Notes: generated by a model from the letters alone, not told the origin. A DNA stretch of 64,000 nucleotides from Cupriavidus sp. WKF15 (GCF_029278605.1 NZ_CP119572.1:1364001-1428000); one strand, 5' to 3'; shown: positions 25,405-34,646, numbered from the stretch's first letter. Numbers and translations: made by a program.

Positions 25405-26796
25405 ATGAACGCGCCCGTCGCCGACCCCCAACTTGAAAGTCTCAAGGTACCGCCGCATTCGATCGAGGCCGAGCAATCGGTGCTTGGTGGCCTGCTGCTG
25501 GACAATTCCGCCTGGGACCGCATTGCCGATTTCATCGCCGAAGCGGACTTCTACCGCTTTGACCACCGGCTGATCTTCCAGAACATCGCGAAGCTGATCT
25601 CGGCCACCAAGCCCGCCGACGTCATCACCGTCTATGAAATGCTGCAGGTGGCTGGCAAGGCCGAGGAGGTGGGCGGACTGGCCTACCTGAACTCGCTCGC
25701 GCAGAACACGCCCAGCGCCGCCAATATCCGCCGCTACGCGGAGATCGTGCGCGAGCGCGCGGTGCTGCGCAAGCTGGTGACCGTGGCGGACGACATTGCG
25801 TCGTCGGCCTTCGCGCCGCAGGGGCGAGAAGTCCGCGAGCTGCTGGATGCGGCCGAGTCCAAGGTCTTCGCCATTGCCGAAGAGGGTTCGCGCGGCCAGA
25901 AGGGTTTCCAGGAAATCCAGCCGCTGCTGACGCAGGTGGTGGAGCGGATCGACGAGCTGTACCACCGGGACTCGACCACCGACGTGACCGGTGTGCCAAC
26001 CGGCTTCATCGACCTCGACAAGATGACCAGCGGCATGCAGGCCGGTGACCTGATCATCGTCGCGGGACGCCCGTCGATGGGTAAGACCGCGTTTTCGCTG
26101 AACATCGGCGAACACGTGGCGGTAGAGCAGGGGTTGCCGGTCGCGGTGTTCTCGATGGAAATGGCGGGTACCCAGCTGGCGATGCGTATGCTGGGCTCGG
26201 TCGGCCGTCTCGACCAGCACCGGCTGCGTACCGGCCGCCTGCTCGACGAAGACTGGCCGCGCCTGACCCATGCCATCCAGCGCATGAACGACGCCCAGCT
26301 CTTTATCGACGAGACGCCGGCGCTGAACCCGATGGAGCTGCGTGCGCGCTCGCGCCGGCTGGCGCGCCAGTGCGGGCAGCTCGGCCTGATCATCATCGAC
26401 TACCTGCAGCTGATGTCCGGCTCCGGCGGCGGCGAGAACCGGGCTACCGAAATCTCCGAGATCTCGCGTTCGCTCAAGGGCCTGGCGAAGGAGCTGAACT
26501 GCCCGGTGATTGCGCTGTCGCAGCTCAACCGAAGCCTGGAACAGCGCCCCAACAAGCGGCCCGTGATGTCCGACTTGCGTGAATCGGGCGCCATCGAACA
26601 GGATGCTGACGTGATCCTGTTCATCTACCGCGACGAAGTCTACAACCCCGATTCGCAGGACAAGGGCACGGCCGAAATCATCATCGGCAAGCAGCGTAAC
26701 GGTCCGATCGGCACGGTGCGCCTGACCTTCCTGGGTCAGTTCACCAAGTTCGACAACTTTAGCGGCGGCCCGGCCTTCTTCGACAACGACACCTGA
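25405..26796 (+). CDS. dnaB: Replicative DNA helicase DnaB
   Basis: 463 residues. The N-terminal DnaG-binding domain (PPHSIEAEQSVLGGLLLDN) is joined by a linker to the RecA-like motor. Walker A GRPSMGKTAFSLNI is at about 222-235, then VFSMEMAGTQLAMRML, Walker B LIIIDYLQLM, ALSQLNRSLEQR, and SDLRESGAIEQDADVI with the C-terminal arginine-finger region. It forms the hexameric fork helicase. No intein is present. Confidence 0.98.
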   Translation: MNAPVADPQLESLKVPPHSIEAEQSVLGGLLLDNSAWDRIADFIAEADFYRFDHRLIFQNIAKLISATKPADVITVYEMLQVAGKAEEVGGLAYLNSLAQNTPSAANIRRYAEIVRERAVLRKLVTVADDIASSAFAPQGREVRELLDAAESKVFAIAEEGSRGQKGFQEIQPLLTQVVERIDELYHRDSTTDVTGVPTGFIDLDKMTSGMQAGDLIIVAGRPSMGKTAFSLNIGEHVAVEQGLPVAVFSMEMAGTQLAMRMLGSVGRLDQHRLRTGRLLDEDWPRLTHAIQRMNDAQLFIDETPALNPMELRARSRRLARQCGQLGLIIIDYLQLMSGSGGGENRATEISEISRSLKGLAKELNCPVIALSQLNRSLEQRPNKRPVMSDLRESGAIEQDADVILFIYRDEVYNPDSQDKGTAEIIIGKQRNGPIGTVRLTFLGQFTKFDNFSGGPAFFDNDT

Positions 26797-26881
26797 AGTC
26801 AAGCCTGCCTGTCGCCGAGCGTCTCGTTTGCGACATACCGGCAGGCATTGCGGCCACAACCCTGTAAAATATTGCGCTTTG

Positions 26882-26910
26882 GTGACAGCGGTCCAAAAGA
26901 CCGCTGTCAC
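26882..26910. repeat. Perfect 12-bp stem-loop upstream of the phosphate-transport pair
   Basis: GTGACAGCGGTC (26882-26893) pairs perfectly with 26899-26910 around the 5-base loop caaaa. There is no T-run, so it is not a standard terminator of dnaB. It lies 70 bp before the DUF47 gene and could be a leader structure or protein-binding palindrome. Confidence 0.6.
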
Positions 26911-26980
26911 GCGACGCATTGCGTATCATCCTCCAGCAACAAACCAAGCAGCGCCAACACGCTGCGACAAGGAACATTCC

Positions 26981-27607
26981 ATGTTCGGCCGATTCATGCC
27001 CACCGAGGGCAAGTTCTTCGAATACTTCAACCAGCATGCCGACTGCGCGGTGACCGCCGCCCAGGAACTGCAGACACTGGTCAATGACTTGCCCAATGCC
27101 GAGGCGCATGCCCGCCGGGTCCAGGCGACCGAAAAGAAGGCCGACCGGATCACGCACGACACCATCGACCTGCTGCACAAGACCTTCATCACGCCGCTGG
27201 ACCGCGACGAGATCCACAAGCTCATCACGACCATGGACGACATCCTGGACCTGATGGAAGACGTGGCGGAAACGATCTCGCTGTACGACGTGACCAGCCT
27301 GACCGACGAGGCGCTGCGGCTGGCGGCCATCTGCGTGCAGTGCTGCGACCAGGTCAAGATCGCCGTAGGCCTGCTCGAGGACATGGGCAACGCCAGCACC
27401 ATCCTGAAGACCGCCCAGCAGATCGACCAGCTCGAGTCGGAAGCCGACCGCGTGATGCGCTCGGCCATGTCAAAGCTGTTCCGCGACGAGACCGACGTCA
27501 AGCGCCTGATCAAGCTGAAGGCCATCTACGAGCAGCTCGAAACGATTACCGACAAGTGCGAGGACGTGGCCAACATCATCGAAGGCATCGTCCTGGAAAA
27601 CGCCTGA
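26981..27607 (+). CDS. DUF47/PhoU-like protein, Pit accessory
   Basis: 208 residues, all-helical, with PhoU-like repeats: ATEKKADRITHDTIDLLHKTFITPLDRDEIHKLI, DDILDLMEDVAE and LESEADRVMRSAMSKLF...YEQLETITDKCEDVANIIEGIVLENA. The paired E-x-x-A-D/D-x-x-x-D motifs are the metal-cluster ligands of PhoU folds. Members are usually encoded next to Pit and modulate phosphate uptake. Here pit follows after 13 bp, so the two are co-transcribed. AAGGA precedes the ATG. Confidence 0.92.
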   Translation: MFGRFMPTEGKFFEYFNQHADCAVTAAQELQTLVNDLPNAEAHARRVQATEKKADRITHDTIDLLHKTFITPLDRDEIHKLITTMDDILDLMEDVAETISLYDVTSLTDEALRLAAICVQCCDQVKIAVGLLEDMGNASTILKTAQQIDQLESEADRVMRSAMSKLFRDETDVKRLIKLKAIYEQLETITDKCEDVANIIEGIVLENA

Positions 27608-27620
27608 CGCGGAATCGGCA

Positions 27621-28628
27621 ATGCATACCATTCAAATGAGCCTGTGGGTGATCGGCCTGCTGGTGGCGCTCGCGCTGCTGTTCGACTTCATGAACGGCTT
27701 CCACGACGCGGCCAACTCGATCGCCACGGTGGTTTCCACGGGCGTGCTGAAGCCGCACCATGCGGTGGCGATGGCGGCAATGTGCAACGTCATTGCGATC
27801 TTCATCTTCCACCTGAAGGTGGCGGCGACCGTGGGCACGGGCACCGTGGACGTCAATATCGTCGACCACTACGTGATATTCGGCGCGCTGGTCGGGGCCA
27901 TCGCCTGGAACGGGATCACGTGGTACTACGGCATCCCCTCGTCGTCCTCGCATGCGCTGATCGGTGGCCTGGTGGGTGCCGCGGTGGCCAAGGCGGGCAC
28001 CGGCGCGCTGGTGGGCAACGGGCTGCTGAAGACGGTGGTGTTCATCGTGGTCTCGCCGCTGCTGGGCCTTATTCTCGGGTCGCTGATGATGGTGATCGTG
28101 GGCTGGACCTTCTTTCGCACGCCGCCTTCGCGCGTGGACCGCTGGTTCCGCCGGCTGCAGCTGGCCTCGGCCTCGCTATACAGCCTGGGCCACGGCGGCA
28201 ATGACGCGCAGAAGACCATCGGCATCATCTGGATGCTGCTGATCGCCAGCGGCCATGTCGCCGCCGGCGGCGAGCCGCCAGTCTGGGTGATCGTGTGCTG
28301 CTACGTGGCCATCGGCATGGGCACGCTGTTCGGCGGCTGGCGCATCGTGCGGACCATGGGCCAGAAGATCACGAAGCTCAAGCCGGTGGGCGGCTTCTGC
28401 GCGGAAACCGGCGGTGCGCTGACCTTGTTCTTCGCGTCGGCGCTGGGCGTGCCCGTGTCGACCACGCACACGATTACCGGCGCGATCGTCGGCGTGGGCT
28501 CCGCCCAGAAGATGTCGGCGGTGCGCTGGGGCGTGGCCGGCAATATCGTATGGGCCTGGGTGCTGACGATCCCGGCTTCGGCGTTCATGTCCGCGATTGC
28601 GTGGTGGGTTGGCCGCCACATCCTGTAA
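27621..28628 (+). CDS. Low-affinity inorganic phosphate transporter (PiT family)
   Basis: 335 residues with about 10 membrane helices. The PiT signature occurs twice, once per inverted half: FDFMNGFHDAANSIATVVSTGVL near the N-terminus and SLGHGGNDAQKTIGI in the middle, plus YGIPSSSSHALIGGLVGAA and LGVPVSTTHTITGAIVGVG. These are the phosphate- and proton/sodium-coupled sites. It forms an operon with the DUF47 gene. Confidence 0.95.
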   Translation: MHTIQMSLWVIGLLVALALLFDFMNGFHDAANSIATVVSTGVLKPHHAVAMAAMCNVIAIFIFHLKVAATVGTGTVDVNIVDHYVIFGALVGAIAWNGITWYYGIPSSSSHALIGGLVGAAVAKAGTGALVGNGLLKTVVFIVVSPLLGLILGSLMMVIVGWTFFRTPPSRVDRWFRRLQLASASLYSLGHGGNDAQKTIGIIWMLLIASGHVAAGGEPPVWVIVCCYVAIGMGTLFGGWRIVRTMGQKITKLKPVGGFCAETGGALTLFFASALGVPVSTTHTITGAIVGVGSAQKMSAVRWGVAGNIVWAWVLTIPASAFMSAIAWWVGRHIL

Positions 28629-28657
28629 GACACGGCGAAACCTCTGCGCATGAAGAA

Positions 28658-28679
28658 GAGCCAGGCAGCTGCCTGGCTC
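28658..28679. terminator. 22-bp perfect palindrome between convergent genes
   Basis: GAGCCAGGCAG followed directly by its complement lies between the ends of pit and the convergent NlpC/P60 gene. It lacks a perfect T-run on either side but is placed as a shared terminator. Confidence 0.55.
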
Positions 28680-28697
28680 CTTGTCGTTCTGGGCATC

Positions 28698-29369
28698 CTA
28701 CTGGTTGGCGAAGGCGGCGATCGGATCGTCGTCGACAGGCGGCACGGACTCGGGCAGCGCGGCTGGCGGCTCTGGGGCCAGGGCCGGGGCCGGCAGCGGC
28801 TGATTGATCGCCGCGACCACGCGTCGCGCACCGTTGTACCGGGATGCCCAGTAAGACTTGCCCATGTCCTCAAGGCGCACGGTGCCGCCGCTGGACGGCG
28901 CATGCACGAAGCGGTTCTGGCCGACGTAGATGCCGACATGGGAATTGGCGCGGCCCGTGGTATTGAAGAAGACCAGGTCGCCTGATGCCACCTCGCTGCG
29001 GTCCAGTGCCGACCCGCGCGTGCCCATGGCCTCGGTGGTGCGCGGCAGGTTTACGTTGGCGGCGCGGGCGACCACGTATCGCACCAGGCCGCTGCAGTCG
29101 AAGCCGCTGTCGGGCGTATTGCCACCGTAGCGGTATGGCGTGCCGACCAGCGACATGGCCTGGATGGAGATTTCCTCGAGTCCCGCGCTCGGATCGATCA
29201 TCGGCTTGCCTGGCGCGCGTGACAGGCCTGCCTGGCGCGAGGCTGGCGCACCGGCGCAGGCCGCCAGCAGCAGGGCGGCGACGCAAACCAGCGGCAGCCG
29301 CGCCGCGGCGGGAACCGCGGGCAGGCGCAACCGGATGGCGCAATGGGCAAGGGAACGGCGCGAAGGCAT
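28698..29369 (-). CDS. NlpC/P60 peptidoglycan endopeptidase lipoprotein
   Basis: 223 residues. A signal segment ends in LLLAAC (Cys38 lipidated). The NlpC/P60 domain has the catalytic triad Cys92 (SGFDCSGLVRYV), His144 (NSHVGIYVG) and His156 (FVHAPSSGG). A Pro/Ala-rich tail follows. It would cut the peptide cross-links of peptidoglycan from the outer membrane, like Spr/MepS. In-frame codons further upstream lie over the next gene and are not counted. Confidence 0.93.
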   Translation of the reverse strand: MPSRRSLAHCAIRLRLPAVPAAARLPLVCVAALLLAACAGAPASRQAGLSRAPGKPMIDPSAGLEEISIQAMSLVGTPYRYGGNTPDSGFDCSGLVRYVVARAANVNLPRTTEAMGTRGSALDRSEVASGDLVFFNTTGRANSHVGIYVGQNRFVHAPSSGGTVRLEDMGKSYWASRYNGARRVVAAINQPLPAPALAPEPPAALPESVPPVDDDPIAAFANQ

Positions 29370-29409
29370 CCTGTCTGGTCGGTCGCCAGCCCCGACCCGG
29401 ATCCTTCCG

Positions 29410-29877
29410 TTACCAGCGCAACTGAACGTCGCGGCTTCCGGTGCCGATCTTGATGGTCTTGGTCTGGCCCTTGTAACTGGCCTCGATATTGTAGCTGCCT
29501 TCTGGCGCACGTATGAGGCAGCGTGGGCCGGCGGCGCGGAAGGCGGCGACCTCCTGGTCGTCACGCAACAACCGTACGGCCACGTCTGAGAGGAATTCGC
29601 CATTGCCGCCCTGCGAGAACTGGACGCCCATGTTGAAGTTCTTTTCCAGGTTGGCGAGCGCCTTGCGCTCGTCTTCGGCAATGCCGCCACATACGTAGCT
29701 CACCGGCCCCATGGTGCGGATCACCATCTCGTCGGCGGCACGCGCGGGCCGCCAGGCCGCAGACAGCGCCATGCCGGCGGCGGCCAGCGTGGCTAACGCC
29801 AGCATGCGCTTGCGATCCCAGGGCCGGAGCGCGGCGGCCGGCTGACAATGCCGGCCGTGCGGTTGCTGATGGCTCAT
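29410..29877 (-). CDS. Predicted periplasmic protein of unknown function (155 aa)
   Basis: The start at 29877 follows a strong AGGAGG. A basic N-terminus and hydrophobic stretch (about residues 23-47, ending ARA) act as a signal peptide. The mature part has one Cys pair (YVCGG, RCLIRAPEG) and a C-terminal beta domain (GSYNIEASYKGQTKTIKIG) resembling carboxypeptidase-regulatory or PEGA-like modules. It is 40 bp upstream of the NlpC/P60 gene on the same strand, so a cell-envelope role is plausible. Confidence 0.75.
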   Translation of the reverse strand: MSHQQPHGRHCQPAAALRPWDRKRMLALATLAAAGMALSAAWRPARAADEMVIRTMGPVSYVCGGIAEDERKALANLEKNFNMGVQFSQGGNGEFLSDVAVRLLRDDQEVAAFRAAGPRCLIRAPEGSYNIEASYKGQTKTIKIGTGSRDVQLRW

Positions 29878-29990
29878 CGACGCCTCCTGTCGAGCGATCT
29901 CGTCGCGAACGGAACAAGCGCCCGCGGCCCGAGGGCCGGGGCGCGGATTCTCTCCGCCAGCTTGCCGCAGGGGCAGGCCGGCGGTATGCC

Positions 29991-31694
29991 TTACAGTACG
30001 TCGCCGGCGTGGTCGGCCAGGCGCGAGCGCTCGCCGCGTGCCAGCGTGATGTGGCCGCTGTGGCTCCAGCCCTTGAAACGGTCCACCACGTAGGTCAGGC
30101 CCGACGAACCCTCGGTCAGGTACGGCGTATCGATCTGCGCGATATTGCCCAGGCAGATGATCTTGGTGCCCGGGCCCGCGCGCGTGACCAGCGTCTTCAT
30201 CTGCTTCGGCGTCAGGTTCTGCGCTTCATCGATGATGAGGAACTTGTTGACGAAGGTGCGGCCGCGCATGAAGTTCATGCTCTTGACCTTGATGCGCGAG
30301 CGGATCAGCTCCTGCGTTGCCGCGCGGCCCCATTCGCCGGCGCTGTCGTCGCTCTTCTGCAGGACTTCGAGGTTGTCGTCGAAGGCGCCCATCCACGGCT
30401 GCATCTTCTCTTCCTCGGTGCCGGGCAGGAAGCCGATGTCCTCGCCGACCGGCACGGTCGCGCGGGTGACGATGATCTCGTTGTACAGCTTCTGGTCCAG
30501 CACCTGCTCCAGGCCCGCGGCCAGCGCCAGCAGCGTCTTGCCGGTACCGGCCTGGCCCAGCAGCGTGACGAAGTCGATGTCCGGGTTCATCAGCAGGTTG
30601 AGCGCGAAGTTCTGCTCGCGGTTGCGCGCGGTCACGCTCCACACGTTGTTCTTGTGGTGCGTGTAGTCCTTGAGGGTCTGCAGCAGCGCGGTCTTGCCGT
30701 TGATCTCCTTGACCTGCGCGTAGAGCGGCAGGCTGCCGTCCACCGGCTCCAGGTAGACGAACTGGTTGACCAGGAAGGAGGGCACCAGCGGGCCGGTCAG
30801 GCGGTAGAACATTGCGCCGGTCTTCGGGTCCTGCCAGCTCTCGACGCCCTTGCCGTGCTTGGTCCAGAAATCCCCGGGCAACTGCATCACGCCCGCGTAG
30901 AGCAGGTCCTTGTCTTCCAGGACCTGGTCGTTGTAGTAGTCCTCGGCGGGCAGGCCCAGCGCGCGGGCCTTGATGCGCATGTTGATGTCTTTCGACACCA
31001 GCACGACCTCGCGCTCCGGAAACTGCTGCTGCAGCGCGCTGACCACGCCCAGGATCTGGTTGTCGGCCTTGCCCTGCGGCAGGCCCTCGGGCAGCTTGAT
31101 GTCGTTGAGCCGGGTCTGGAAGAACAGCTTGCCCTGCGCGTCGCGGTTGCCGAGCTTGGCCAGCGGCAGGCCGTCATCGAGCACGCCGCCGGTGTCGCTC
31201 ACCAGCGAGTCGAGCGTGCGGCTGACGGTGCGCGCGTTGCGCGCGACTTCGCTCATGCCCTTCTTGTGGTTGTCCAGTTCTTCGAGCGTCATCATTGGCA
31301 GATAGACATCGTGCTCTTCGAAGCGGAACAGCGAACTCGGGTCGTGCATCAGCACGTTGGTGTCGAGCACGAACAGCTTGCTCGGGCCTTCTGCCTTGCG
31401 TGCGCGGCGGTTGGGGCCGGCCGCCGGTTTGACCAGGCTCACCGGCGCCGCGGCGACGGGCGTGGCCGGCACGGTTGGCGTGGGAGTCGAGCGGGCGCGG
31501 GTACCGGCGGCGGCGCGCGCCTTGGCGGCAGGCGCCTGGGTGTCGCCGGTTTCCAGCAATGCCACGCGCTCGAGCGCCGGCACCGGTTTCTTTCCCTGTG
31601 TGACGGCTTTGGCCTTGGGCACCGCGGAAACCGGAGCGAACTCGCTCGGATCCAGCAATTGGGCAGGCTTGGCGGGCATGGTAGGCAGCGGCAT
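29991..31694 (-). CDS. PIN domain plus PhoH-type ATPase (PhoH2-like)
   Basis: 567 residues. After a Pro/Ala-rich N-terminal 100 residues comes a PIN domain starting KLFVLDTNVLMHDPSSLFRF (Asp111) with TLEELDNHKKG. The PhoH ATPase follows, with Walker A GQAGTGKTLLALAAG (about 378-392), FLPGTEEEKMQPWMGAF, Walker B FLIIDEAQNLTPKQMKTLVTR and GNIAQID. PIN-PhoH proteins act as RNA helicase/ribonucleases. AAGGAAA precedes the ATG. No antitoxin-like partner precedes it. Confidence 0.93.
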   Translation of the reverse strand: MPLPTMPAKPAQLLDPSEFAPVSAVPKAKAVTQGKKPVPALERVALLETGDTQAPAAKARAAAGTRARSTPTPTVPATPVAAAPVSLVKPAAGPNRRARKAEGPSKLFVLDTNVLMHDPSSLFRFEEHDVYLPMMTLEELDNHKKGMSEVARNARTVSRTLDSLVSDTGGVLDDGLPLAKLGNRDAQGKLFFQTRLNDIKLPEGLPQGKADNQILGVVSALQQQFPEREVVLVSKDINMRIKARALGLPAEDYYNDQVLEDKDLLYAGVMQLPGDFWTKHGKGVESWQDPKTGAMFYRLTGPLVPSFLVNQFVYLEPVDGSLPLYAQVKEINGKTALLQTLKDYTHHKNNVWSVTARNREQNFALNLLMNPDIDFVTLLGQAGTGKTLLALAAGLEQVLDQKLYNEIIVTRATVPVGEDIGFLPGTEEEKMQPWMGAFDDNLEVLQKSDDSAGEWGRAATQELIRSRIKVKSMNFMRGRTFVNKFLIIDEAQNLTPKQMKTLVTRAGPGTKIICLGNIAQIDTPYLTEGSSGLTYVVDRFKGWSHSGHITLARGERSRLADHAGDVL

Positions 31695-31815
31695 GCTTGG
31701 CTTTCCTTTCAGGGGGACAAGATGGGGGCGGAACTATCCGTGCGGCATCTCGCAAGGAGAATGCCAGCGGCCACCGGAGCATGCACGCGCGGGGCACCCG
31801 GGGCATCGGATAAAC

Positions 31816-31854
31816 AAAAAAGCCGCCAGCCCTGCGATACAGGTTTGGCGGCTT
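31816..31854 (-). terminator. Terminator for bcp (minus strand)
   Basis: The perfect 9-bp stem AAGCCGCCA (31820-31828) / TGGCGGCTT (31846-31854) is flanked by an A-run at 31816-31821 that reads as T on the minus strand. The rest of the 31695-32082 interval shows no gene; it holds the upstream region of the PhoH gene. Confidence 0.85.
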
Positions 31855-32082
31855 GCATGCGGACCTGCGACACGGCAGATCCGCTACCGGCCTGCGGCGC
31901 GAACCGCCTGGGCCAGGAAGTCGAATCAGCGTGGCATCCGGAATCTGAACTCATTACGGGCCAATGTATCCGAAGGTTTCGGGTTTGGCAATTGCGAGTC
32001 ACGCGAGGGTATGCGTGGTGTCGCGGCCATGCCAATCCCGTGCGTCCCGTCGCAGCGTTGCCGGTGGCGAGCGGAAGGTGTT

Positions 32083-32550
32083 TCAGAGGCCGCGCACGGT
32101 CTCCAGCACCTCGTCCACGTGGTTGGGCACCTTGATGCCGCGCAGCTCGTGGCGCAGGATGCCCTTGCTGTCGAGGATGAAAGTACTGCGCTCGACGCCG
32201 CGGTGCTCCTTGCCATAGAGTTTTTTCATCTTCATGACATCGAAGAGATTGCAGACCGCCTCGTCCGGGTCCGAGATCAGTTCGAATGGCAGCTCGAGCT
32301 TGGCCTTGAAATTCTCGTGCGAGCGCAGGCTGTCGCGCGAGATGCCAAACACGGCCACGCCGGCCTTGACGAAGTCGTCGTACTGGTCGCGGAAGTTCAT
32401 GGCCTCGGTCGTGCAACCCGGGGTGTTGTCCTTCGGATAGAAGTACAGCACCACGGTCTTGCCGCGCTGTTCGGAGAGGCGGAAGGTGCCGCCGTCGCCG
32501 GTGACCGGCGCGCTGAAGTCGGGTACGGCCTTGTTGAGACTGACTGTCAT
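32083..32550 (-). CDS. bcp: Thioredoxin-dependent thiol peroxidase (Bcp/PrxQ)
   Basis: 155 residues with a peroxiredoxin fold. The peroxidatic site is YPKDNTPGCTTEA (Cys46). The second Cys five residues later, typical of E. coli Bcp, is Met51 here; another Cys (Cys100, in DEAVCNLFDVM) is the only candidate resolving residue. It reduces hydroperoxides using thioredoxin. The start at 32550 follows GGAG with 8-bp spacing and gives the normal family length. Confidence 0.94.
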   Translation of the reverse strand: MTVSLNKAVPDFSAPVTGDGGTFRLSEQRGKTVVLYFYPKDNTPGCTTEAMNFRDQYDDFVKAGVAVFGISRDSLRSHENFKAKLELPFELISDPDEAVCNLFDVMKMKKLYGKEHRGVERSTFILDSKGILRHELRGIKVPNHVDEVLETVRGL

Positions 32551-32708
32551 TGTTGTGGCTCCAGGGGAGGCGGTATCGGAGAGCTGCGAGGGCGTGGGCG
32601 AAGGCAGCGCGGGTAGCACGCCTGCGTCACGAGGGGAGCAGATTGGGGCGCACTCATGGACTTCAAGCGTGGCGCCCCCTTAACTTTTCCTGGCCGGCCA
32701 ATGACAGG

Positions 32709-33098
32709 TCAATTGTCCGCGGCTTCCCGCTCGAGCAGCAGCACGGCGGCCACCTTGCGGCCTTCCGCCATCAGGATATTGTATGTGCGGCATGCGGCCT
32801 GCATGTCCATGGCGTCCACGCCAACGTGCTTCCTGGCCAGCGAGGCGGTCAGCCGCGGATGCGGGAAGCGCAGGCGCGAACCCGTGCCAAGCAGCACGAC
32901 TTCGGCGCCCAGTTCGGCCAGTGCCTCGAAGTGCGCGGGCTCGAGATCTTCGAAGCGCTCCACCGGCCAGGGCCGGACTTCCCCTTCAGGGAGCACCAGG
33001 ACGGAGTTGGTGTGACGTATCAGGTTGATTTCGACGTAGTCAGGCCCGTAGGCCGTGACCGTGTTAAGCGATTGTGGCTGGTCGGCGTGAAGTTTCAA
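32709..33098 (-). CDS. Mth938-like domain protein (DUF498)
   Basis: 129 residues. The conserved pattern includes the start LKLHADQPQSLNTVTAYG, then YVEINLIRHTNSVLVLPEG, ELGAEVVLLGTGSRLRFP, VGVDAMDMQAACRTYNILMAEGRKVAAVLL. The translation begins with TTG, directly before the conserved KLHAD segment; no ATG fits. The family is widespread and of unknown biochemical role. Confidence 0.85.
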   Translation of the reverse strand: MKLHADQPQSLNTVTAYGPDYVEINLIRHTNSVLVLPEGEVRPWPVERFEDLEPAHFEALAELGAEVVLLGTGSRLRFPHPRLTASLARKHVGVDAMDMQAACRTYNILMAEGRKVAAVLLLEREAADN

Positions 33099-33410
33099 TT
33101 GGGGGCCCCGGAGGCGGCATGGCGGGCGCAGCGGCGCTTTCCGCTGAGCGGATGGCCGGCGGCGCGGGCAGGCAGCGGATTGACGGCAGGAGGCAGGCGC
33201 CGGCGGCGGGTTTTCCCGGGGCACGCTGCAATGCAAGAATTGCTGCCGAAGTCTGTCATAATCCGATAAATTATAGCTTTTGCCTCCGTGTCTGCCACAT
33301 TCGCGGCAAGACTGCGTTGCATCGCAGCGGACGGCGCCCCGAGACACTCCATCCGGATTCCCATGTTCGCTGCCGCCGACGCGGCAGTTTTCGCCTCCGC
33401 TGACACCGCC
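33099..33410. other. Divergent intergenic region
   Basis: About 310 bp between the Mth938-like gene and alaA. An AT-rich island (33257-33277, with CATAAT and AATTATA) is the likely promoter core for alaA; the distal part is GC-rich and shows no gene. The region also contains an in-frame ATG at 33363 that could extend AlaA by 16 residues. Confidence 0.45.
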
Positions 33411-34646
33411 GTGAAACCCATCCAGAAATCCAACAAACTCAATAATGTTTGCTACGACATCCGCGGCCCGGTGCTGGAAAAGGCCAAGCAGATGGAGGAA
33501 GAGGGACACAAGATCATCAAGCTGAATATCGGCAACCTCGCCGTATTCGGTTTCGATGCGCCGGAGGAAATCCAGCAGGACATGATGCGCAACCTGCCGA
33601 ACTCGGCCGGGTACTCGGATTCGAAGGGCATTTTCGCCGCGCGCAAGGCGATCATGCACTACACCCAGCAGAAGAATATCCAGGGCGTCGGCCTGGAAGA
33701 TATCTATGTGGGTAACGGCGCCTCGGAACTGATCGTCATGGCGGTCAACGCGCTGCTCAACAGTGGCGATGAAGTCCTGGTGCCCGCACCGGACTATCCG
33801 CTCTGGACCGCGGCCGTGAGCCTGTCGGGCGGCACGCCGGTGCACTATATCTGCGACGAGTCCAACGAGTGGATGCCAGACCCGGACGATATCCGCGCCC
33901 GCATTACCCCGCATACCAAGGGCATCGTCATCATCAACCCGAACAACCCGACCGGCGCGCTGTACTCGGACGAGCTGCTGCTGGAGATCGTCGCGATCGC
34001 GCGCGAGCACGGGCTGATCATCTTCGCCGACGAGATCTACGACAAGGTCCTGTACGACGGCAACACCCATACCTCGATCGCCTCGCTGTCGACCGACGTG
34101 CTGACGGTGACGTTCAACGGCCTGTCCAAGAACTACCGGTCATGCGGCTACCGCGCCGGCTGGATGGTGGTGTCGGGCGACAAGCGCCCGGCGCTCGACT
34201 ATATCGAGGGCCTGAACATGCTGTCCTCGATGCGCCTGTGCGCCAACGTGCCGGGGCAGTGGGCCATCCAGACCGCGCTGGGCGGCTACCAGAGCATCAA
34301 CGACCTGGTGGCCGAAGGCGGCCGCCTGCGCCGCCAGCGCGACCTGGCGTACGAGCTGATCACCGCGATTCCCGGCGTCAGCTGCGTCAAGCCCAAGGCC
34401 GCGCTGTACCTGTTCCCGAAGCTGGACCTGTCGATGTACCCGGTGCAGGACGACCAGGAGTTCATCTATGAACTGCTGCAGGAGTCCAAGGTACTGCTGG
34501 TGCAGGGCTCGGGCTTCAACTGGGCCAAGCCGGACCATTTCCGGATCGTATTCCTGCCGCACGAGGAAGACCTGCGCGAGGCGATCAACCGCATCGCGCG
34601 CTTCCTGGAGGCGTACCGAAAACGCCACGGCAAGGTGGCTGCCTGA
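33411..34646 (+). CDS. alaA: Alanine-synthesising aminotransferase (AlaA-like)
   Basis: 411 residues from the GTG at 33411. The start KPIQKSNKLNNVCYDIRGPVLEKAK aligns position for position with E. coli AlaA as I know it, which is why this start is preferred over the ATG at 33363. Fold type I PLP signatures: INPNNPTGALYS, FADEIYDKVLYDG, and the PLP lysine in TFNGLSKNYRSCGYRAGW. It makes alanine from pyruvate with glutamate. It lies upstream of hom-thrC in the same direction with a 49-bp gap. Confidence 0.9.
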   Translation: MKPIQKSNKLNNVCYDIRGPVLEKAKQMEEEGHKIIKLNIGNLAVFGFDAPEEIQQDMMRNLPNSAGYSDSKGIFAARKAIMHYTQQKNIQGVGLEDIYVGNGASELIVMAVNALLNSGDEVLVPAPDYPLWTAAVSLSGGTPVHYICDESNEWMPDPDDIRARITPHTKGIVIINPNNPTGALYSDELLLEIVAIAREHGLIIFADEIYDKVLYDGNTHTSIASLSTDVLTVTFNGLSKNYRSCGYRAGWMVVSGDKRPALDYIEGLNMLSSMRLCANVPGQWAIQTALGGYQSINDLVAEGGRLRRQRDLAYELITAIPGVSCVKPKAALYLFPKLDLSMYPVQDDQEFIYELLQESKVLLVQGSGFNWAKPDHFRIVFLPHEEDLREAINRIARFLEAYRKRHGKVAA

